DNA from: Haloarcula regularis
GTDB taxonomy: Archaea > Halobacteriota > Halobacteria > Halobacteriales > Haloarculaceae
Reading direction: 5' to 3'
DNA: 64,000 nt
Assembly: GCF_029338315.1 (NCBI RefSeq)
Contig: NZ_CP119794.1
Location: 868,001 to 932,000 of the forward strand
The first letter of the stretch is position 1, and every line of letters starts with the position of its first letter. The notes under the pieces were generated by a model. That model had not been told where the DNA came from and searched no databases. It saw only the letters and a list, made by a program, of their open reading frames with translations. This document shows positions 1 through 9,951 of the stretch, piece by piece. The position numbers were made by a program, and so were the translations under genes.

Positions 1-3
1 AGG

Positions 4-1122
4 ATGGCACTGCCGCACGTCGCCGCGTTCACCGATACGTACCTGCCGACGGTCAACGGCGTGACCTACACGGTCGAGACGTGGCGAGACCGCTGGCGGG
101 CCCGCGGCGGGCGGATGGACGTCGTCTACCCGAAGAGCGACCACGAGGCCAGGGACGGCGAATACCCCGTCCGGAGCCTCCCGTTCCCGTTCTACGAGGG
201 CTTTCGCCTGGGGATGCCACAGATTCCCGAGGCCGTGGCGGACGCCGACCTGGTCCACGCCCACACCCCCTTCAGCCTCGGCATGGGCGGCCAGCGCCTC
301 GCGCGCAAGCTCGAGGTGCCGCTGGTCGCCTCCTACCACACGCCGACCGGCGAGTACGCCGAGTACGTCGCGTTCAACGGCGCCGTCGAGACGGCGGTCC
401 AGGCGGGCGCCGAGAGCTACGAGCGGTGGTTCCTGGACCGCGCCGCGGTGGTCCTCGCGCCGAGCGAGCGCACGGCCGCGCACGTCCGGGAGACGGTCGG
501 CACCGACGCGCGCGTCGAGGTCATTCCGAACGGCGTCGACACCGGCTTCTTCGAACCCGTCGACGCGACGGCGTTCCGTGACCGCCACGACCTGCCGGAC
601 GGACCGCTCGTGGGCTACACCGGCAGACACGGCTACGAGAAGTGTCTCGGCGACATCCTCGAGGCCTGCGAAGGCCTCGACGTCACCGTCGTGTTCGGCG
701 GGGACGGGCCGGCCCGGGAACACCTCGAGGCGGAAGCCCGAGAGCGAGACCTGGACGCCCGGTTCCTGGGGTTTCTGGACCGGGCGGAGCTGCCCGAACT
801 GTACGCGGCGCTCGACGTCTTCGCGTTCCCGAGCCCGGTCGAGACCCAGGGGCTGGTCGCCCTGGAGGCAAACTGCTGTGGGACGCCCGTGGCCGGCGTC
901 GACGCGGGCGCGCTCCGGGACACCATCCACGACGGCCAGACCGGGTACTCCTACGAGGAGGGGGACATCGAGGGGTTCCGCCGGGCCGTCGAGCGCGTTC
1001 TGGACGAGGGCGAGGCGCTCAGACGGCGGTGTCTCGACCGGCGGGAGCAGGTCAGCGTCGACCACGCGGTCGACCGACTCGAGTCGGTCTACGCCGACGT
1101 GCTGGCGTCGGCGCGAGAGTGA
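4..1122 (+). CDS. GT4-family glycosyltransferase
   Basis: A 372-residue cytosolic or membrane-peripheral GT-B glycosyltransferase, expected to move a sugar from a nucleotide-sugar donor to a lipid or glycan acceptor. The N-terminal acceptor domain opens with a TDTYLPTVNGV loop (residues 10-20). The C-terminal donor domain has IPNGVD (174-179), GYTGRHGYEK (204-213) and the family E-x7-E pair at Glu280 and Glu288. The length is normal for GT4. The ATG at position 4 leaves no room for an upstream promoter, so the start is the first one visible rather than proven. Acceptor and sugar cannot be read from sequence; diglycosyl-lipid synthesis and surface-glycan assembly are both possible. Confidence 0.85.
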   Translation: MALPHVAAFTDTYLPTVNGVTYTVETWRDRWRARGGRMDVVYPKSDHEARDGEYPVRSLPFPFYEGFRLGMPQIPEAVADADLVHAHTPFSLGMGGQRLARKLEVPLVASYHTPTGEYAEYVAFNGAVETAVQAGAESYERWFLDRAAVVLAPSERTAAHVRETVGTDARVEVIPNGVDTGFFEPVDATAFRDRHDLPDGPLVGYTGRHGYEKCLGDILEACEGLDVTVVFGGDGPAREHLEAEARERDLDARFLGFLDRAELPELYAALDVFAFPSPVETQGLVALEANCCGTPVAGVDAGALRDTIHDGQTGYSYEEGDIEGFRRAVERVLDEGEALRRRCLDRREQVSVDHAVDRLESVYADVLASARE

Positions 1123-1234
1123 GTTGTGCGCCAGCGGGGGACTGACGGAGTGGGATTCGGATGCGAGGACGAGCGTCAGCGGGGAACTGTCCGACCATCG
1201 ATCGGGGCCCATCGGGCGGGCGAGCGTCAGCGGG

Positions 1235-1594
1235 TTACTGGACGCGAACCGCCTCGACGGTGTTTGTCTCCGGGGCGTAATCGAGGATACCGAGTGCCCC
1301 CATCTTGGGGAGGTGGTTGTGGTGGAGGGCTATCGAGACGGTCTCGACGAGGTCCGCATCGGACCGCCCGGCGTGCTGTTCGCGTGACGCGATCTCGGCC
1401 GCCAGGTCGGAGAGGGCGACCGGTGCGTCCAGGTCGCACAGGACGTCGATGGCCAGACGCCGGCGCTCGGACGCGAGCAGCTGGTGCCGTTCGGTATCGG
1501 TCAACGTGACGTCGGCGGTCGCGAGGGGAAACATCGTCTCCGGGACTTCCGATGTGTGGTCGTAGGCAGGCATCCTTGGATCGTGTTTGGACAA
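1235..1594 (-). CDS. DUF7344-type winged-helix protein
   Basis: A 119-residue small haloarchaeal winged-helix protein. It shows the DUF7344 pattern: a helix ending RRRLAIDVL (about 44-52), a Leu-Ala-Glu-Ile helix, then the signature HHNHLPKMGALGILDY before a beta wing. It is probably a DNA-binding regulator, but no target is known. An inner ATG at 1573 could also serve as start. The perfect palindrome CTAATATATTAG (1623-1634) lies 29-40 nt upstream of the 1594 ATG and works as a TATA box for a leaderless transcript. It is divergent from the Bat-type sensor gene. It is one of five DUF7344-type genes in this window. Confidence 0.7.
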   Translation of the reverse strand: MSKHDPRMPAYDHTSEVPETMFPLATADVTLTDTERHQLLASERRRLAIDVLCDLDAPVALSDLAAEIASREQHAGRSDADLVETVSIALHHNHLPKMGALGILDYAPETNTVEAVRVQ

Positions 1595-1743
1595 AGGTTC
1601 CCTTGCCCCCTAAGCCGACTTGCTAATATATTAGGCTCCCGAGGCGGAGTATGATATTTTCCATTGTCAAGTGAGGGGCTCCCCCCGCCGACAGTTTTAT
1701 TTCAGATACGTACCACTTCGTGACGGAGACGTGCCGAGAGGTG

Positions 1744-1759
1744 CCTCCGCCGGCGGAGG
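1744..1759. promoter_or_regulatory. Perfect 16-bp palindrome upstream of bat-type gene 1
   Basis: CCTCCGCCGGCGGAGG is its own reverse complement and ends 33 nt before the ATG at 1793. Its 12-bp core TCCGCCGGCGGA recurs in the palindrome upstream of the second Bat-type gene (22569-22586), so it is a candidate operator. A TATA-like TTTTATTT lies upstream at about 1695-1702. Confidence 0.5.
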
Positions 1760-1792
1760 GTTGATGACGGAAGCGGGTCTGTGTACGGGCAT

Positions 1793-4700
1793 ATGTGTAT
1801 GGAGCCACTGACAGATGCCCTCCGGGAGACGCTCGACGTGTTCGAGGGTGACGGGACCCCGTTGACCACGAGCGAGGTCGCGGACCGACTGGAGCTGGGT
1901 CGCCGGAGCACCTACGAGCGACTCGACCGCCTCTCGGCGACCGACCACCTCGAGACGAAGAAGGTCGGAGCGAGCGCCCGGGTGTGGTGGCGGCCTCCAG
2001 GCACATCGCCAGGGGGCCCAGGAACCGGGTTCGACGCCACGTCCGTCATCGATAACGTCCTCGACGGGAGCGGCATCGGGGTCGTCGTGCTCGACGAGTC
2101 GTACGACGTCGCGTGGGTCAACGAGACCATCGAGCGGTACTTCGGCATCGACGCGGGCGAGATCGTCGGCCGGCACAAACCCGACGTCGTCCGGTCGCAG
2201 ATTCTCGACCGGGTCGCGAACCCCGACGAGTTCGCAGAACGCGTCCTCCCGGTGTACGACGGCGCGGACACCGGCCTCACATTCGACTGCCACGTAACGG
2301 GGGTCAAGGGCGAGGGCGACCGGTGGCTCGAACACCGCAGCAGACCCATCGAGTCGGGGACGTTCGCCGGCGGTCGCATCGAGTTCTACCAGGACGTCAC
2401 CGCACGCTACCGGGTCGAGCGGAACCAGGAGACGAGCAGGGCACAGTTCGAGTCGTTCATCGAGGCCGTCGACGAGTACGCCATCTTCCGGCTGGACGTC
2501 GAGGGCTGCGTCCAGAGCTGGAACGCCGGTGCCCGCCGGCTCAAGGGCTACGCTGCCGACGAGGTGCTCGGCGAACACATCTCGACGTTCTACACCGAGG
2601 AGGACCGGGCGGCCGGCGTGCCGGAGTCCAATCTCGAACAGGCGCGTCAGGACGGGTCGATACAAGTCGAGGGGTGGCGCCGCCGGAGCGACGGGAGCCG
2701 GTTCTGGGCGAACGTCACTATCCGGGCCGTCGAGACGGACGGGGAACACAGCGGCTACATCAAGATAACGAAGGACACGACCGAACGGCGCGAGCGAGAG
2801 CGCCAGCTCCGGCGGGAACGTGACCTGACCCACGAGTTGCTGGAGACGGCCCCCGTGCGGCTTGGCATCTACCGGGCGGACGGGACCCTCGAGCGGGTCA
2901 ACTCGATGACGCGGCGGCGTGTGGGACTCGACGCCGAGTCCGTCGCGGAGTTCGACGTCGACGACCTGGAGTTCTACGACGCCGACGGCGAACCGCTCTC
3001 GACGGCCGACCACCCCGTCCCCCAGGTCCTCGAGACGGGCGAGCCGGCGGAGACGGTGGTCCAGCACGACGACCCGGATGGGCGACGCCACTGGGTGCGT
3101 CTCAGCGCCAGACCGGTCTTCGGGGCCGACGACGAACTCGAGCGCGTCATCATCGCCGGCGAGGAGGTCACCGACCTGAAAGAACAGGAGGCCCAGCTGG
3201 AGCGCCAGCGCGACGAGCTCAGCGCCGAGCTCGACGAGATGTTCGAGCGCATCGACGAGGCCTTCGTCGCGCTCGACGACGACTGGCGGTTCACCTACGT
3301 CAACGAGGCGGCCGAGGGGCTGTTAGAGGAGTCCGCCGGCGCACTCATGGGCCAGCGCATCTGGGAACGGTTCCCCGCGGCCCACGGCACGCGGTTCGAA
3401 CAGGAGTACCGGCGCGCCCGGGAGACAGGGGAGTCGGTCACCTTCGAGGAGTACTTCGCGCCCCTCGAGACGTGGTTCGAGGTCAGCGCCTATCCGTCGG
3501 AGAACGGGCTGTCGGTGTACTTCCAGGACGTGACCGAACGCAAGCGCCGAGAGGAGGAACTCGAGCGCTACGAGACCATCGTCGAGACCATGAGTGACGG
3601 TGTCTACGTCATCGACGACGACGGGACGATAACGATGGCCAACGAGAGTTACGCGGAGCTGCTGGGGTACGCCCCCGACGAAGTACTCGGCATGAACGCG
3701 GCGGACATCGTCGACGCCGACGTCTCGGCCGAGGCCCGGCGACTCCACGAGGAGCTGGCCGCCGGCGAGTGTGGGACGGCGCGACTCGAGGCGGAACTCA
3801 CCACGAACGACGGCAACGAGATAATCGCCGAGGCGACGTTCGGACTCATCGACACCGGCACGGACGGCCACGAGCGCGTCGGCGTCGTCCGCGACGTGAC
3901 CCAGCGCAAGGCCCGGGAACAGCGCCTGGAGCAGTACGAGACCATCGTCGAGACCATCGACGACGGCATCTACGCGGTCGACGGGGCGGGCCGGTTCACG
4001 CTGGTCAACCACGGGTTCGTCCGATTGACGGGCTTCGACCGGGCGGAGTTGCTCGGCGCCCACGCCTCGAAGGTTCAGGAAGACAACATCACGGTCGAGG
4101 CGGAGTCCCAGGCCCGCGAAATCGCCGCCGGGGAGCGGGAGGTGGGGAGCGTCGAGGTCGACGTCGTCACCAAAGACGGCGACACCGTGCCCTGCGAGAC
4201 GCGATTCACCCTTGTCGAGTCGGCTCCGGAGGGCGGTCGTTGCGGGGTCGTGCGCGACATCTCCGACCGGCTCGAACAGGAGCGCGAGCTCGAGCGCCGA
4301 CTGACACAGCAGGAGATGGTCGCCGAACTGGGACAGCGCGCGCTCGACGACAGTGACGTCGACACCCTCATGGCCGAAGCGACGCGCATGGTCGCCGACG
4401 TCCTCGATACGGACTACTGCAAGGTGCTGGAACTGGCCGACTCCGGGGAGACGCTCCGACTGCGCCAGGGGGTCGGCTGGGCCGACGGCGTCGTCGGGAG
4501 CGCCGAGATATCGGCCCTCGACGACGAGAGCCAGGCGGCCTACACTCTCGGTGTCGACGACCCGGTGGTCGTCGAGGACCTGACCGCCGAAGACCGCTTC
4601 TCGGGCCCCGACCTGCTGACCGACCACGACGTCAGGAGCGGCATCTCGACCGTCATCGGGTCCGCGAGCGACCCGTGGGGCATCCTCGGCGCACACGACA

Positions 4701-6032
4701 CCGAGGTCCGGTCGCTCTCGGAGACGGACGTCAAATTCGTCCAGTCCGTCGCCAACGTCCTGGCGGCCGCGCGCAACCGTCACGAGGACGAGGCCGCGCT
4801 GCGGCGGCATCGCGAGCAGCTCGCCGCGCTCGACAGTCTCAACGCGGTCGTCCGCGAGACAACGAAGGCGGCCATCGAACAGCCCACGCGGGACCAGATC
4901 GAGTCGGTCGTCTGCGAGAATCTGGCCCGGGCCGACTCCTACGAGTTCGCCTGGGTCGGCGTCCCCGACCTCAGCACGGACACCGTGACCGTCCGTACGG
5001 CGTCCGGGGCCGACGACTACCTCGAGGACATCACCGTCACGGCCGACCCCGAGGACCCCCGCGGCCAGGGGCCGACCGGGCGCGCACTGCGGACGGGCGA
5101 GATGCAGGTCTGCCGGGACCTCGTCGAGTCGGAGCGCCACCGCCCATGGCGCGACCGGGTGGCAGCCACCGAGGTTCGGTCGTCCGCGGCGATACCGCTC
5201 ACCCAGGGCCAGAACGTCTACGGCGTCCTGAACGTCTACTCGGCCCGGCCCGACGCCTTCGAGGCGGCCGAGCAGGACGTCGTCAGCCAGCTCGGTGAGA
5301 TGGTGGGCCACGCCATCGCCGCGACGGAGCGCAAGCGGGCGCTCATCGGCGACGAAGTCGTCGAGCTGGAGTTCGTCGTCCGCGACCTGTTCGAGGGGAT
5401 CCCCGGTGTCACCGCTCCGGCGGGAACCATTGAGATAGAACAGTCCGTACTGGTCGGGGGGGGACGAGTACATCATCTACGGGACGGCGTCATCTGACGC
5501 GGCCGCGTCCCTGCCCGAGGTCGTCGCGGCGATGCCCGACTGGTCGGACCTGACGCTCCGCGACGGCGGCACGGAGACGGCCTTCGAGCTGCACGCGACC
5601 GATCCGCCAATTCTCTCGACGCTCGCGGAGGTGGGCGGACGGATAGAGTCGGCGACTCTCGAGGACGGGGCCTACCACCTGACGGTCCACCTCTCGCCCG
5701 ACACGGAGGTTCGGCGGGTCGTCGAAGCGATCCAGTCGGACTACCCGTCCGCGACCCTCATGCGACGCCGGCAGCGGACGCGGACCGACCGGGGAAACGC
5801 GGCCATCCAGCGCACGCTCGTCGAATCCCTGACGGACCGCCAGCGGACGGCCCTGACCGCGGCCTTCCACGCGGGCTTTTTCGAGTGGCCCCGCCGGGCG
5901 AACGGCGAGGCCGTCGCCGAGTCGCTCGGCGTCGCCCCGCCAACCTTCCACCAGCACCTTCGGAAGGCAGAGCGGAAGGTACTCGAGGCGGTGTTGTCGG
6001 AGTCGCACGTGGAGGTCGGCGAGAGCGCGTGA
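1793..6032 (+). pseudogene. Bat-type PAS/GAF sensor with bat HTH output (frameshifted)
   Basis: A very large bacterio-opsin-activator-like sensor, about 1412 residues if repaired. Order: an N-terminal winged helix ending in ETKKVGAS-RVWWRP (about 1-75), six PAS segments (about 85-835), two GAF-like segments (about 850-1000 and 1015-1180), then a GAF-linked region and the C-terminal bat HTH (LTDRQRTALTAAFHAGFF...PPTFHQHLRKAE). The frame breaks at a G8 run (5456-5463): with eight G the protein ends at 5497, with seven it continues as DEYIIYGTAS to 6032. The second Bat protein of the window is collinear across this point. GTG 1781 and ATG 1799 are alternative starts. It is a one-protein sensor-regulator with no kinase domain; the signal is unknown. 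Confidence 0.85.
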
Positions 6033-6045
6033 GAGCCCGTCTTGG

Positions 6046-6228
6046 CTACTCGCGCGAGTGGCTCAGTCCGACCCCGAAGGCGATGCCGTTGACCAGGCCA
6101 AGTGCCAGGCCGAAGTAGAAGTCACCCAGGACGACCGCCAGGACGAGACCGACGCCGGCTCCCAGGGCGATGCCCTTGAGAACGGTCGGCCAGTGGAGCC
6201 AGTCGACGCCGAGACGCGCCACGTTCAT
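6046..6228 (-). CDS. Small two-helix membrane protein
   Basis: A 60-residue protein starting at ATG 6228 (MNVARLGVDW). It has two glycine-rich hydrophobic segments, about 17-35 and 38-55, and a short polar tail SHSRE, so it is a probable hairpin membrane protein. The longer reading upstream to 6474 is rejected because it crosses the HalOD1 gene on the other strand and is not hydrophobic. I do not recognise the family. It is convergent with the Bat-type gene, with only 13 bp between the stop codons. The function is unknown. Confidence 0.55.
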   Translation of the reverse strand: MNVARLGVDWLHWPTVLKGIALGAGVGLVLAVVLGDFYFGLALGLVNGIAFGVGLSHSRE

Positions 6229-6322
6229 CACGTGTGATACGGGCTCTGCGGGCAAAAAGCTACCAGCGAGGAGGTCGGCCCCGGTGGCGACGTTGTCGCG
6301 GTGCCTATTTGCATATTGATTG

Positions 6323-6654
6323 ATGCAGAGGATGGAATATGAGAGGGAGGTATCCCGAGGCGGTGACGCCGACCCGAGAGAGCAAATCATCGAGCGCCAG
6401 GTCGGGCCGGTTCCGGGGGAAGCAAACATCCGGCTCCTGGAGACAGTCGCCGACGTAGAGACTGTCGAGGACACCGACCTCCCGTGTCTGTGTTCACGGC
6501 TCGACGAGATGCTGAAGAACCTCTTCAGCGACCCGCCGCCGACGAGGCCCAGACGGAGGTCACGTTCTCGTACTACGGCTACCGGATCACGGTCACGCAG
6601 GACGGGTCGATAACGATGCGGAAACTCGGCTCGCCGCCCGACGACGTGGACTAA
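6323..6654 (+). pseudogene. HalOD1 output-domain protein (frameshifted)
   Basis: A HalOD1-type small output domain, about 110 residues once repaired. The first half gives NIRLLETVADVETVEDTDLP and a helix RLDEMLKNLF. The second half, TFSYYGYRITVTQDGSITM, lies in another frame and is the usual HalOD1 beta-strand end. The break is within 6531-6541. Restoring CCC to CCCC in the Asp-Pro codon pair gives S-D-P-A-A-D-E-A and joins the halves. The stop at 6652-6654 abuts the gatA stop on the other strand. HalOD1 proteins are linked to signal-transduction output in haloarchaea, with mechanism unknown. ATG 6332 is an alternative start. Confidence 0.65.
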
Positions 6655-7932
6655 TCAGGCCAGCGCGCTGCCGGCCCGGATGACGGTCCGCTCGCCGAAC
6701 GCCGGGCCCACGAGCTGAAGGCCGACGGGGAGGCCCTCGGGCGTCTCGCCGGCGGGCACCGAGATGGCCGGGAGGTTCGCCAGGTTGACCGGCGTCGTGT
6801 TGGCGTCGGCCAGATACATCGTCAGCGGGTCCTCCAGGCTCTCGCCGCGTTTCATCGGTGGCACCGGCATCGTCGGGGAGGCCAGCACGTCGGCGTCCTC
6901 GAGGGCCTCGTCGAAGTCCTGTTTCACCCACGCGCGGGCGTCCTGAGCCTTCTTGTAGTACTTGTCGTGGTAGCCCGCCGAGAGGGCGTACGTACCGAGC
7001 AGGATACGGCGCTTGACCTCCTCGCCGAACCCTTCCTCGCGGGCCCGCGCGAACGACTCGTTCCAGTTGCCCTCGTAGCCGCCGGAGACACCGTAGCGCA
7101 CGCCGTCGAAGCGTGCGAGGTTCGAGGACGCCTCGGACATGGCGATGACGTAGTAAGCCTCGACGGCGTGTTCGACCGAGGGGAGGTCGACCTCGTGGTA
7201 GGTCGCGCCCTGGGCCTCCAGGTCGTCCATCGCGTCCCAGAACGTCTCGACGACGGCCTCGTCGGCCCCGTCGAGCAGTTCGGTCGGCACGCCGATGGAG
7301 AGGCCGTCGACGTCGCCGTCGGCGGCGTCCGCGTACGACCCCTCGCTGTCGGGTGCCTCACGGGTCGTCGCGTCGTGTTCGTCCGGCCCGGCGATGACCT
7401 CGAGCAGCTGGGCGGCCTCCTCGACGGTCGGTGCGATGGGGCCGATCTGTTCGAGGCTGTTGGCGTAGGCCACGAGGCCGTACCGGGAGACCAGGCCGTA
7501 GGTGGGCTTGATTCCCACGACGCCACAGAAGGCCGCCGGACAGCGGATGGACCCGCCGGTGTCCGAGCCGAGTGCCAGGTCGGCGTCGCCCGCGGCGACG
7601 ACCGCGGCGGAGCCACCCGATGACCCGCCGGGGACCCGGCCCTCGGCGACTGGGTTCTCGACCGGCCCGTAGGCCGACGTCTCCGTCGTCGTCCCCATCC
7701 CGAACTCGTCCATGTTGGTCTTGCCGGGGATGGTGGCACCGGCGTCTTTGAGCCGCTCGACGACTGTCGCGTCGTACGGCGGGACGTAGTCCTCGAGCAT
7801 CTTCGAGCCACAGGTCGTCCGGACGCCCTCGGTCGAGATGTTGTCCTTGACGGCGACCGTACGCCCAGCCAGCGGGCCGTCGTCACTGCCCTCGATGCGC
7901 TCGGTCGTGACGTAGCCGTTGTAGTCGGTCAT
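6655..7932 (-). CDS. gatA: Glu-tRNA(Gln)/Asp-tRNA(Asn) amidotransferase subunit A
   Basis: A 425-residue amidase-signature subunit of GatCAB. It releases ammonia from glutamine to convert misacylated Glu-tRNA(Gln) or Asp-tRNA(Asn). The Ser-cis-Ser-Lys triad is visible: Lys in VAVKDN near the N terminus, Ser in GGSSGGSA, and Ser in GSDTGGSIRCP. The start at 7932 (MTDYNGY) is chosen over an upstream reading because it follows gatC directly and matches the family N terminus. gatC and gatA form a tight two-gene operon; gatB is not in the window. Confidence 0.95.
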   Translation of the reverse strand: MTDYNGYVTTERIEGSDDGPLAGRTVAVKDNISTEGVRTTCGSKMLEDYVPPYDATVVERLKDAGATIPGKTNMDEFGMGTTTETSAYGPVENPVAEGRVPGGSSGGSAAVVAAGDADLALGSDTGGSIRCPAAFCGVVGIKPTYGLVSRYGLVAYANSLEQIGPIAPTVEEAAQLLEVIAGPDEHDATTREAPDSEGSYADAADGDVDGLSIGVPTELLDGADEAVVETFWDAMDDLEAQGATYHEVDLPSVEHAVEAYYVIAMSEASSNLARFDGVRYGVSGGYEGNWNESFARAREEGFGEEVKRRILLGTYALSAGYHDKYYKKAQDARAWVKQDFDEALEDADVLASPTMPVPPMKRGESLEDPLTMYLADANTTPVNLANLPAISVPAGETPEGLPVGLQLVGPAFGERTVIRAGSALA

Positions 7933-8210
7933 CTCACGACACCTTCGGCCCCTTGAACTGCCCCGCCTCGGACTCGGGCGTTCCGGAGCGCCTCGTCCTG
8001 GCTGAGACACTCCGTTACCTCGTCCGGGCGCATGACGTTCGCGAGGTCGGCGTCGCGTTCAGTCGCGGGCACCTCGTCGAGTGCCTCGAACGCTTCGAGG
8101 ATGTCGCCGAACTGCTCGGTGAACCGCTCGACCTCGTCGTCTTCGAGGTCGACGCGGGCGAGGTCCGCGACGTGTCGGACCTCGTCGGGGTCGACGGCGT
8201 TGTCGCTCAT
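7929..8210 (-). CDS. gatC: GatCAB amidotransferase subunit C (C-terminal frameshift)
   Basis: The small GatC subunit that stabilises GatA. Residues 1-75 are typical (DEVRHVADLARVDLEDDEV, then the MRPDEV segment). The last 18 residues as they stand (NARVRGGAVQ...) are unlike GatC. Restoring the CCC run near 7975-7979 to CCCCC gives the family ending NAPESEAGQFKGPKVS with a stop at 7934-7936, one base before the gatA ATG. I therefore read the open frame to 7929 as a consensus error, and the true product as 92 residues. It is the first gene of the gatC-gatA operon. Confidence 0.9.
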   Translation of the reverse strand: MSDNAVDPDEVRHVADLARVDLEDDEVERFTEQFGDILEAFEALDEVPATERDADLANVMRPDEVTECLSQDEALRNARVRGGAVQGAEGVVR

Positions 8211-8434
8211 GTCACCGGGGTGGACTGGCCCGGCGGTAAGCGTTTCGAAACGACGACCCCCAAACTAGGTTGGGTGGTTACTGAAGCCGGAGGCTCACCA
8301 ATACATCTAACAACAGAATTTATGGAATCGACAAAATTCCCTTCGAATAAGAGCAAAGGATTTAAGTCGCCCGAGCCACAACAGAAGGATACAGAAGGCG
8401 TTTTCCGGGCCTCAGACCCGTCTGTCCGTAACCA

Positions 8435-9403
8435 ATGACCGATACGACCATCCGCCGATATACGAGTGAGCGCGAAACCGAAGACCAGCAGGCCGAGGAG
8501 GAAGCGGCAGTCGTCTGTCCGGAGTGTGGTGGCTCCCTGGTCTCAGATAGCGAACGCGGCGAAACCGTCTGTGAAGACTGCGGGCTCGTGGTCGAGGAAG
8601 ACGAGATCGACCCCGGCCCCGAGTGGCGTGCGTTCGACTCGACGGAGAAAGACAAGAAGTCCCGCGTCGGCGCGCCGACGACGAACATGATGCACGACAA
8701 GGGGCTGTCGACCAACATCGGCTGGCAGGACAAGGACGCCTACGGGAACTCCCTGTCCTCGCGCCAGCGCGAGAAGATGCAGCGCCTGCGCACCTGGAAC
8801 GAGCGGTTCCGCACCCGCGACTCCAAGGAGCGCAACCTCAAACAGGCCCTCGGTGAGATCGACCGCATGGCCTCTGCCCTGGGCCTCCCGGAGAACGTCC
8901 GGGAGACGGCCAGCGTCATCTACCGCCGGGCCCTCGATGAGAACCTCCTGCCCGGCCGGTCCATCGAGGGCGTCGCGACGTCCTCGCTGTACGCGGCCGC
9001 CCGCCAGGCAGGGACCCCCCGCTCGCTGGACGAGATCACGAGCGTCTCCCGTGTCGAGAAAGACGAGATCGCCCGCACCTACCGCTACGTGGTCCGCGAA
9101 CTGAGCCTCGAGATCCAGCCCGCCGACCCAGAGAGCTACGTCCCCCGCTTCGCCTCGGATCTCGACCTCTCAGAGGAGGTCGAGCGCCGGGCCCGCCAGC
9201 TCCTCCAGAACGCCAAGGAACAGGGCGTCCACTCGGGCAAATCTCCGGTGGGCCTCGCGGCCGCGGCCGTCTACGCGGCCTCCCTGCTGACAAACGAGAA
9301 GGTCACCCAGAGCGAGGTCAGCGAGGTGGCCAACATCTCCGAGGTCACCATCCGCAACCGCTACCACGAACTGCTCGAGGCCGAGGACAGCGTCCACCCC
9401 TGA
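8435..9403 (+). CDS. tfb: Transcription initiation factor TFB
   Basis: A 322-residue archaeal TFIIB homologue that bridges TBP-bound promoter and RNA polymerase. It has an N-terminal zinc ribbon with Cys28, Cys31, Cys46 and Cys49. The B-reader/linker region PEWRAFDSTEKDKKSRVGAP follows, then two cyclin-fold repeats. The second repeat ends in the helix-turn-helix that reads the BRE (SEVANISEVTIRNRYHEL). The length is normal. A TATA-like GATTTAAG (8359-8366) lies about 70 nt upstream, so this transcript has a short leader. Haloarchaea usually hold several tfb paralogues and the sequence alone does not say which this is. Confidence 0.96.
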   Translation: MTDTTIRRYTSERETEDQQAEEEAAVVCPECGGSLVSDSERGETVCEDCGLVVEEDEIDPGPEWRAFDSTEKDKKSRVGAPTTNMMHDKGLSTNIGWQDKDAYGNSLSSRQREKMQRLRTWNERFRTRDSKERNLKQALGEIDRMASALGLPENVRETASVIYRRALDENLLPGRSIEGVATSSLYAAARQAGTPRSLDEITSVSRVEKDEIARTYRYVVRELSLEIQPADPESYVPRFASDLDLSEEVERRARQLLQNAKEQGVHSGKSPVGLAAAAVYAASLLTNEKVTQSEVSEVANISEVTIRNRYHELLEAEDSVHP

Positions 9404-9443
9404 GGACCGTAACCTAGTCGTCCGGGAGGGCCCTCCGACCGGT

Positions 9444-9920
9444 ATGGAGACCACCCGCCACTTCGTCGCCACCGTCTACGTCGTCAGCGACGGCGCCGTC
9501 GCGCTCCACGAACACGACAAACTGGGGATGTGGCTCCCCGCGGGCGGCCACATCGACCGGGACGAACTGCCCCACGAGGCGGCCCTGCGGGAGACGCGCG
9601 AGGAGCTTGGCCTGGACGTGAACCTGGTCGCCCCGGAGGAGGCTATCGAGAGCGAGACGGTCCGCTCGATACCCCAGCCCCAGCACTTCCTGCTCGAGGA
9701 CATCAACGTCGACGCGAGCGGGGCCGTGGGCCACCAGCACATCGACTTCATCTTCTACGGCGCAGCGGGGAGTCGCGACATCGACCCCGGCCCGGGCGAG
9801 CAACCCGCCGAGGACTGGGGCTGGTTCACGCCCGAGGCCCTGCGGGACGACGCGGACCGGTTCCCCGAGGACGTGGTCGAGGTGGGACAGCGGGCAATCG
9901 CGACGGTCGAGGGGCGGTAA
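9444..9920 (+). CDS. NUDIX hydrolase
   Basis: A 158-residue Nudix enzyme that cleaves nucleoside-diphosphate-linked substrates with divalent metal. The Nudix box G-x5-E-x7-RE-x2-EE-x-G-L is complete: Gly35, Glu41, Arg49-Glu50, Glu53-Glu54, Gly56. Its substrate cannot be assigned; housecleaning of oxidised or modified nucleotides is the usual guess. It lies 40 bp behind tfb on the same strand and could be co-transcribed. A strong TATA follows it for the next gene. Confidence 0.88.
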   Translation: METTRHFVATVYVVSDGAVALHEHDKLGMWLPAGGHIDRDELPHEAALRETREELGLDVNLVAPEEAIESETVRSIPQPQHFLLEDINVDASGAVGHQHIDFIFYGAAGSRDIDPGPGEQPAEDWGWFTPEALRDDADRFPEDVVEVGQRAIATVEGR

Positions 9921-9929
9921 ATTTTTAAC
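9921..9929 (+). promoter_or_regulatory. TATA box of the usp gene
   Basis: ATTTTTAAC lies 23-31 nt before the ATG at 9952, the spacing expected for a leaderless haloarchaeal transcript. Confidence 0.55.
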
Positions 9930-9951
9930 AAATTGACACGAACGTGCTAGC

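Noticed and set aside
1697..5476. Long open frames antisense to the first Bat-type gene (464 and 717 codons)
   Set aside because: High-GC DNA with acidic codons leaves long open frames on the other strand; the translations have no recognisable domains while the plus strand has clear PAS/GAF/HTH order.
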